Below, in pieces: positions 31,604 through 35,099 of a DNA stretch of 35,099 nt (positions within the stretch are counted from its first letter, which is position 1; each line of letters begins with the position of its first letter). The position numbers and the translations under genes were made by a program. The notes under the pieces are model-generated. The model searched no databases. It worked only from the letters and a program-made list of their open reading frames with translations, and was not told where the DNA came from. This DNA is from Candidatus Geothermincola secundus (lineage in GTDB: Bacteria; Actinomycetota; Geothermincolia; Geothermincolales; Geothermincolaceae): contig JACVIY010000010.1 in assembly GCA_015711755.1 (NCBI GenBank), forward strand, positions 1-35,099. Direction: 5' to 3'.

Positions 31604-31879
31604 TCAGACCGACCTGGGATAGGCCCGGTTATAGCGCCGGGCCATGCGCGATTTGCGATTGGCGGCGTTGTTCTTGTGGATGATCCCGTCGGAGGCGGCT
31701 TTATCCAGGGCCTTGGTCGCTTTGCGGAAATATGCCTCGCAGCTCTCCCGATCTCCCTCCTCCAGGGCAGCGTGGAATTTCTTTATGTAGGTCTTTATCT
31801 CGCTCTTGCGTGACTTGTTGCGCAGCCGGCGCCGCTCCGCCTGCCGCATGCGCTTCTCCTGCTGCTTGATGTTCGGCAA
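31604..31879 (-). CDS. rpsT: 30S ribosomal protein S20
   Basis: A 91-residue basic protein that starts MPNIKQQEKRMRQAERRR and ends with the S20 motif GIIHKNNAANRKSRMARR. It binds 16S rRNA during small-subunit assembly. The start codon is TTG (31879-31877) with AAGGAGGT just upstream; no ATG or GTG fits. E. coli rpsT also starts with UUG, which is linked to its autoregulation, so the same device may work here. Promoter TTTTCA-17-TAGAAT lies upstream. The gene is divergent from lepA, a common arrangement, but an IS element now lies between them. Confidence 0.97.
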   Translation of the reverse strand: MPNIKQQEKRMRQAERRRLRNKSRKSEIKTYIKKFHAALEEGDRESCEAYFRKATKALDKAASDGIIHKNNAANRKSRMARRYNRAYPRSV

Positions 31880-31909
31880 TTATCTACCTCCTTCGATCCA
31901 CGATCGCCA

Positions 31910-31938
31910 ATTCTACCACAAACTCCCGGCCGTGAAAA
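31910..31938 (-). promoter_or_regulatory. Promoter of rpsT-RRM operon
   Basis: On the minus strand, TTTTCA (31933-31938), a 17-base spacer and TAGAAT (31910-31915) are visible. The start is expected near 31903, giving a leader of about 24 bases with AAGGAGGT. It ends just outside the IS left end at 31944. Confidence 0.55.
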
Positions 31939-31943
31939 GGCGT

Positions 31944-31969
31944 TGTCCTGGTTCACTACATCGTGAACA
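31944..31969 (+). repeat. IS left terminal inverted repeat with palindrome
   Basis: This end contains the perfect palindrome GTTCAC-TACATC-GTGAAC (31951-31968), which also covers the transposase stop codon. It pairs imperfectly with the right end at 33034-33060. Confidence 0.5.
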
Positions 31970-32909
31970 GTAGCTCCCTATGCTCGCTCTCCTCCATCCA
32001 TTGCGCCAGGAACTCCATGGGGGCGAGATAGCCCAGACCCTGAGGGGGCCTCACGTGATTGTATAGGAAATTCCACTCGTCGAGGATCCGGTTGAGCTCC
32101 TCCGCCGTATATCCCTCCCGAAAGGCCCAGAGCTCGCAGTAGTCGGTCTGGATCCTGCGCTCCACGAAGGCGTTGTCCTTGGGGCAGTAGGGATGGGAGA
32201 AGCAGTGGGTGATGAGCTCCTCCTCTGTGGCCTGGTCGAAGTGACGCGGAAACTCGGCACCATTGTCCGTCTGCAGTGCCGGGACCGAGAAGGGCAGGTA
32301 GGCCTTGACCTCCTCGAGGAAGGCCCGGGCGCAGGCGGAGCTCGCGGAGGAGTGGGCGCGGGAGAAGGCCGCGCGGGAAAAGCGGTCTATGGCCGTGAAC
32401 TGGCAGTGCTTCCTGCCCCCGAAGCGCGGGCGCTTGGTGTCTATCTGGATGAGGCAGCCGGGGAAGGCCTTCTTCATCCGTTTCTCTGCCCGCAGGCGCC
32501 TCTTTTTCCTCTTGGCGGCCCTGCCGCGCTTGGGCGAGACCCGCTCGTCGCGGAGGCCCTTTCTCTTCATCATCCTGCCCGCGGTGGAGGGAGAGAGGGT
32601 GATGCCGTAATCGCGGGCCGGGATGACCGCTATCTTGTGCCTCGACCAGGCGGGGTGCTCCCTCCTCAGGTCGCAGATGAGCTCAGCCGTCTGCCGGGGG
32701 ACGGTGGTCGTCCTGCGCCTTTTAGGGGTGCGGGAGGCTTTCCAGGCCTCTGGGGCCTTTCTCGACGTACCTCTTCACCCGCTTGTAGAGGGTGCTTTTG
32801 ATATACCGAAGCGGCGGCGGGTCACGCCGGCATTTTGGTGCTTCTTGTGATGGTCTGTCCAGCTAAGCCTCACCCCGGCCTCTTTGGAGAGATCCGCCAC
32901 CCCGGCCAT
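31956..32909 (-). pseudogene. IS481-like transposase with two compensating frameshifts
   Basis: The N-terminal helix-turn-helix segment (from ATG 32909: MAGVADLSKEAGVRLSWTDH ... VTRRRFGISK) is in the same frame as the C-terminal DDE integrase core. The core has D in IQIDTKRPRF, D in LQTDNGAEFP and E in NAFVERRIQTDY. The roughly 25 codons joining them are readable only in another frame (STLYKRVKRYVEKGPRGLESLPHP). A missing A in AAAA (near 32798) and an extra C in CCCC (near 32725) would explain this; correcting both gives a normal protein of about 317 residues. The catalytic residues are intact. It is either a true pseudogene or a homopolymer sequencing error. Confidence 0.75.
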
Positions 32910-33033
32910 CCTATATATATTTTCCTTCGGTGAGGAAGTCTCGTATGATAGACAGCGGTGGACGTTCCAACCGATCCTTTCATTTGGGCACATCTTTGCT
33001 TCGCTTCTTTTACCGCAAAGCAAGTATGGGGGG

Positions 33034-33060
33034 TGTCCACTATGTTTATGAACCCGGGCT
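33034..33060 (-). repeat. IS right terminal inverted repeat
   Basis: On the plus strand this is tgtccactatgtttatgaac followed by ccgggct. Read inward on the minus strand it resembles the left repeat. It lies about 170 bases upstream of lepA. Confidence 0.5.
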
Positions 33061-33218
33061 GATACTTATTGGCGCAAGGGGGCGAAAAGCTTTGTCTTCA
33101 CCCGTTGGAAAAAGTGTCGAGGGACTTTTGCCTCTCAACGATCTCAGGCTTGACGATGAGGAGACATACATGGATACATGGGCTCGCGGATGTCGACAAG
33201 GGCTTGATGGCCTTCTGT

Positions 33219-33224
33219 TATAAT
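33219..33224 (+). promoter_or_regulatory. -10 box of lepA, very short leader
   Basis: TATAAT is followed by nine bases and the ATG at 33234, so the leader would be about three bases. No Shine-Dalgarno sequence fits in between. The promoter lies outside the IS element. Confidence 0.55.
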
Positions 33225-33233
33225 CGATTGATC

Positions 33234-35063
33234 ATGAGCAAAGTCGCCAGGGAAGCCATCAGGAACTTCTGCATCATCGCCCACATAGACCACGGCAAAT
33301 CCACCCTGGCCGACCGCTTCCTCGAGGTGACCGGCACGATTCCGGCCCAGAAGATGGCCGAGCAGTACCTCGACCGCATGGAGCTGGAGAGAGAGCGAGG
33401 TATAACCATAAAAGCTCAGGCGGTCCGGATGTTCTATCGGGCGCAGGAAGGGTCAGAGTACATGCTCAACCTCATAGACACCCCTGGGCACGTGGACTTC
33501 TCCTACGAGGTGTCCCGTTCCCTCAATGCCTGTGAGGGGGCCATACTGCTGGTGGACGCGGCTCAAGGGGTGGAGGCGCAGACGGTTGGCAACGCCTATC
33601 TGGCCATAGAGGCGGGGCTGCGGGTTATCCCAGTGGTCAATAAGATCGACCTTCCGGCGGCCGAGCCGGAGAAAGCTGCGGAGGAGCTGTGCGAGCTAAT
33701 GGGATGCCTGCCCCAGGAAGTGCTGCGGGTATCCGCCAAGACCGGCCAAGGGGTGAGGGAATTGCTGGAGGCGGTGGTGGATAGGGTGCCGCCGCCGCGG
33801 GGGGAGGAGGACGCGCCCCTGCAGGCGCTCATCTTCGATTCGTCCTACGACCAATACAGGGGGGTTGTGGTCTTCGTCCGGTTGATGCACGGAAAGATAA
33901 GGCGAGGGATGCGCGCGTTGATGATGGCCACGGGGGCGGTCTCCGAGGTTGAGGAAGTGGGCATATTCTCACCGGACATGGTCCCGGTGGAGGAACTTAC
34001 GGCCGGGCAGGTGGGGTACATAATAACGGGCATCAAGAACGTCTCCCTGACCAAGGTGGGAGATACGGTCGCTGATGCGCGTCGTCCCGCCGCCTCACCT
34101 CTGCCGGGTTACCGGGAGCCCAAGCCCATGGTCTTCGCGGGCATCTACCCGGTGGACGCGGATGACTACGATGATCTGAGGGAAGCACTGGAGCGTCTGA
34201 AACTCAACGACGCCTCGCTCAGCTACGAGCCCGAGACCAGCAAGGCGCTGGGTTTCGGATTCCGCTGCGGATTCCTGGGGCTTCTGCACCTGGAGATAGT
34301 ACAGGAGAGGCTGGAGCGCGAGTACGGCTTGGACCTCATCTCCACCGCTCCCAATGTGGTCTATGAGGTGGTGCTCACCAGCGGAGAGACGGTGGCGGTG
34401 CGCAACCCCTCGGAGATGCCCGATGCTTCCCGCATCAAGGAGATCCGCGAACCCTACATACAGGCCACCATCATCGTCCCCTCCACCCATGTGGGGGCGG
34501 TGATGGAGCTTGCTCAGGAGCGGCGGGGCACCTTCATTGATATGCATTATCGGGTGGGGGACCGGGTGGAGTTGCGCTACCGCATACCGCTAGCGGAGAT
34601 GGTCCTCGACTTTTATGACCAGCTGAAATCGCGAACCCGCGGATACGCCTCGATGGATTATGAGCCCATCGGCTTCCTGCCCGGGAGACTGGTGAAATTG
34701 GACATCCTCCTGCACGGGGAGGTGGTGGACGCCTTCTCCACCATCGTGGAGAAAGACCGCGCCTATGCCTACGGGCGGGAGATGACCAAGAGGCTGCGCG
34801 AGCTCATACCCCGGCAGCTCTTCGACGTGCCGGTGCAGGCCGCTGTGGGAAGCAGAGTCATCGCCCGGGAGACCATCAAAGCCAAACGCAAGGACGTCCT
34901 GGCCAAGTGCTACGGCGGCGATGTCACACGCAAGCGCAAGCTGTTGGAGAAGCAGAAGGCGGGCAAGCGCCGTATGAAGATGATCGGCAGGGTGGAGGTC
35001 CCCCAGGAGGCTTTCATCGCCGCTCTGCGCCTGGGCGGAGAAGGTCGGGAGGGGAGGAAGTGA
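33234..35063 (+). CDS. lepA: Elongation factor 4 (LepA), back-translocating GTPase
   Basis: A 609-residue translational GTPase, the usual length. The G domain has [14 protein letters not shown] (G1), RGITIKAQ (switch I), [14 protein letters not shown] (G3) and NKIDLP (G4). EF-G-like domains follow, with [19 protein letters not shown], and the LepA-specific C-terminal domain has [21 protein letters not shown]. LepA acts on stalled or initiating ribosomes, at the membrane or in the cytosol. The ORF track starts 55 codons too early; ATG 33234 ([13 protein letters not shown]) matches the family start and lies nine bases after a TATAAT box. The stop overlaps a possible next gene. Confidence 0.97.
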   Translation: MSKVAREAIRNFCIIAHIDHGKSTLADRFLEVTGTIPAQKMAEQYLDRMELERERGITIKAQAVRMFYRAQEGSEYMLNLIDTPGHVDFSYEVSRSLNACEGAILLVDAAQGVEAQTVGNAYLAIEAGLRVIPVVNKIDLPAAEPEKAAEELCELMGCLPQEVLRVSAKTGQGVRELLEAVVDRVPPPRGEEDAPLQALIFDSSYDQYRGVVVFVRLMHGKIRRGMRALMMATGAVSEVEEVGIFSPDMVPVEELTAGQVGYIITGIKNVSLTKVGDTVADARRPAASPLPGYREPKPMVFAGIYPVDADDYDDLREALERLKLNDASLSYEPETSKALGFGFRCGFLGLLHLEIVQERLEREYGLDLISTAPNVVYEVVLTSGETVAVRNPSEMPDASRIKEIREPYIQATIIVPSTHVGAVMELAQERRGTFIDMHYRVGDRVELRYRIPLAEMVLDFYDQLKSRTRGYASMDYEPIGFLPGRLVKLDILLHGEVVDAFSTIVEKDRAYAYGREMTKRLRELIPRQLFDVPVQAAVGSRVIARETIKAKRKDVLAKCYGGDVTRKRKLLEKQKAGKRRMKMIGRVEVPQEAFIAALRLGGEGREGRK

Positions 35064-35099
35064 CGAGCCCGTATCTCAACACCTCCGTGGCACTGCACA
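35060..35099 (+). CDS. Start of a downstream ORF, cut by window end
   Basis: A GTG at 35060 overlaps the lepA stop (GTGA), has GGGGAGGA just upstream, and opens a frame reading [13 protein letters not shown] to the window end. hemW often follows lepA in bacteria, so it is a candidate by synteny only; the visible residues do not include the radical SAM motif and are not diagnostic. Confidence 0.3.
   Translation, partial: MTSPYLNTSVALH

Larger units (their letters stand above)
31944..33060. mobile_element. IS481-like insertion sequence, probably inactive
   Basis: About 1.1 kb between imperfect terminal inverted repeats. The left end reads TGTCCTGGTTCACTACATCG; the right end, read inward, is AGCCCGGGTTCATAAACATA. 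The two share CC-x-GGTTCA, CAT, GTG and ACA with a small gap. The element contains one transposase reading frame on the minus strand, whose stop codon lies inside the left repeat. It is inserted between rpsT and lepA. No clear target duplication is seen at these boundaries, so the exact ends are approximate. Confidence 0.65.

Noticed and set aside
32790-32804. Programmed -1 frameshift at A-AAA-G in the transposase
   Set aside because: Slipping would give only about 24 further codons before TAA and would not reach the DDE core, so it does not yield a working transposase in one step.
1-35099. CRISPR array, tRNA, rRNA, phage integrase or attachment site
   Set aside because: No regularly spaced direct repeats, cloverleaf-like sequences with TTC-arm motifs, rRNA conserved segments or integrase motifs were seen on either strand.

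Overview
The window is about 35 kb of GC-rich, densely packed bacterial DNA, and no phage or plasmid backbone is visible. Several features suggest an anaerobic or microaerophilic bacterium: a six-gene hdrCBA-mvhD-fdhA block rich in iron-sulfur clusters, a B12-binding-type radical SAM enzyme, and DUF1786- and DUF3786-type proteins. Abundant GTG/TTG starts, an FHA-Ser/Thr kinase pair and probable leaderless transcripts fit an actinobacterial relative, perhaps a deep anaerobic actinobacterial lineage. That placement is inference from gene content; the window has no rRNA marker.

Layout. 1-6.9 kb: the tail of a dodecin-like gene and a two-way terminator; an FHA protein and a membrane Ser/Thr kinase (minus strand); an OmpR-type response regulator followed by a radical SAM protein (plus); a COG2509-type FAD dehydrogenase (minus); a histidine phosphatase (plus). 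6.9-8.0 kb: two decayed genes with in-frame stops. 8.0-9.3 kb: a FadR-type GntR regulator and a small membrane protein behind a clear promoter with a palindrome. 9.3-11.6 kb: a small Cys-rich protein coupled to a DUF1786 protein, converging on a small ORF coupled to a DUF3786 protein. 11.9-20.6 kb: the hdr-fdh operon. It encodes HdrC, HdrB, a double-length HdrA, MvhD, a NuoG-like formate dehydrogenase catalytic subunit with Cys in place of selenocysteine, and a short Fe-S partner. These parts predict a soluble, flavin-based electron-bifurcating formate dehydrogenase/Hdr complex.

20.7-24.1 kb: a divergent pair, a His-rich exported protein and apgM, share one symmetric -10 element; purC follows apgM. 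24.2-31.1 kb: SDR oxidoreductase, macrodomain hydrolase, LMW-type phosphatase, enoyl-CoA hydratase, HAD-IB phosphatase, M19 dipeptidase, a small membrane protein and a CrtI-like oxidoreductase. 31.3-35.1 kb: rpsT with an RRM protein (minus) and lepA (plus), the usual bacterial rpsT/lepA neighbourhood, here separated by a roughly 1.1-kb IS481-like element with a frameshifted transposase.

The most striking points are: (i) the bifurcating formate dehydrogenase operon with its tandem HdrA; (ii) a recurring layout in which a TANNNT -10 box ends 6-9 bases before the start codon with no ribosome binding site, implying leaderless or nearly leaderless mRNAs for about six genes; (iii) a symmetric bidirectional promoter; (iv) small unannotated ORFs coupled to DUF1786 and DUF3786 genes. 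Every family name rests on motifs read by eye; no search was run.
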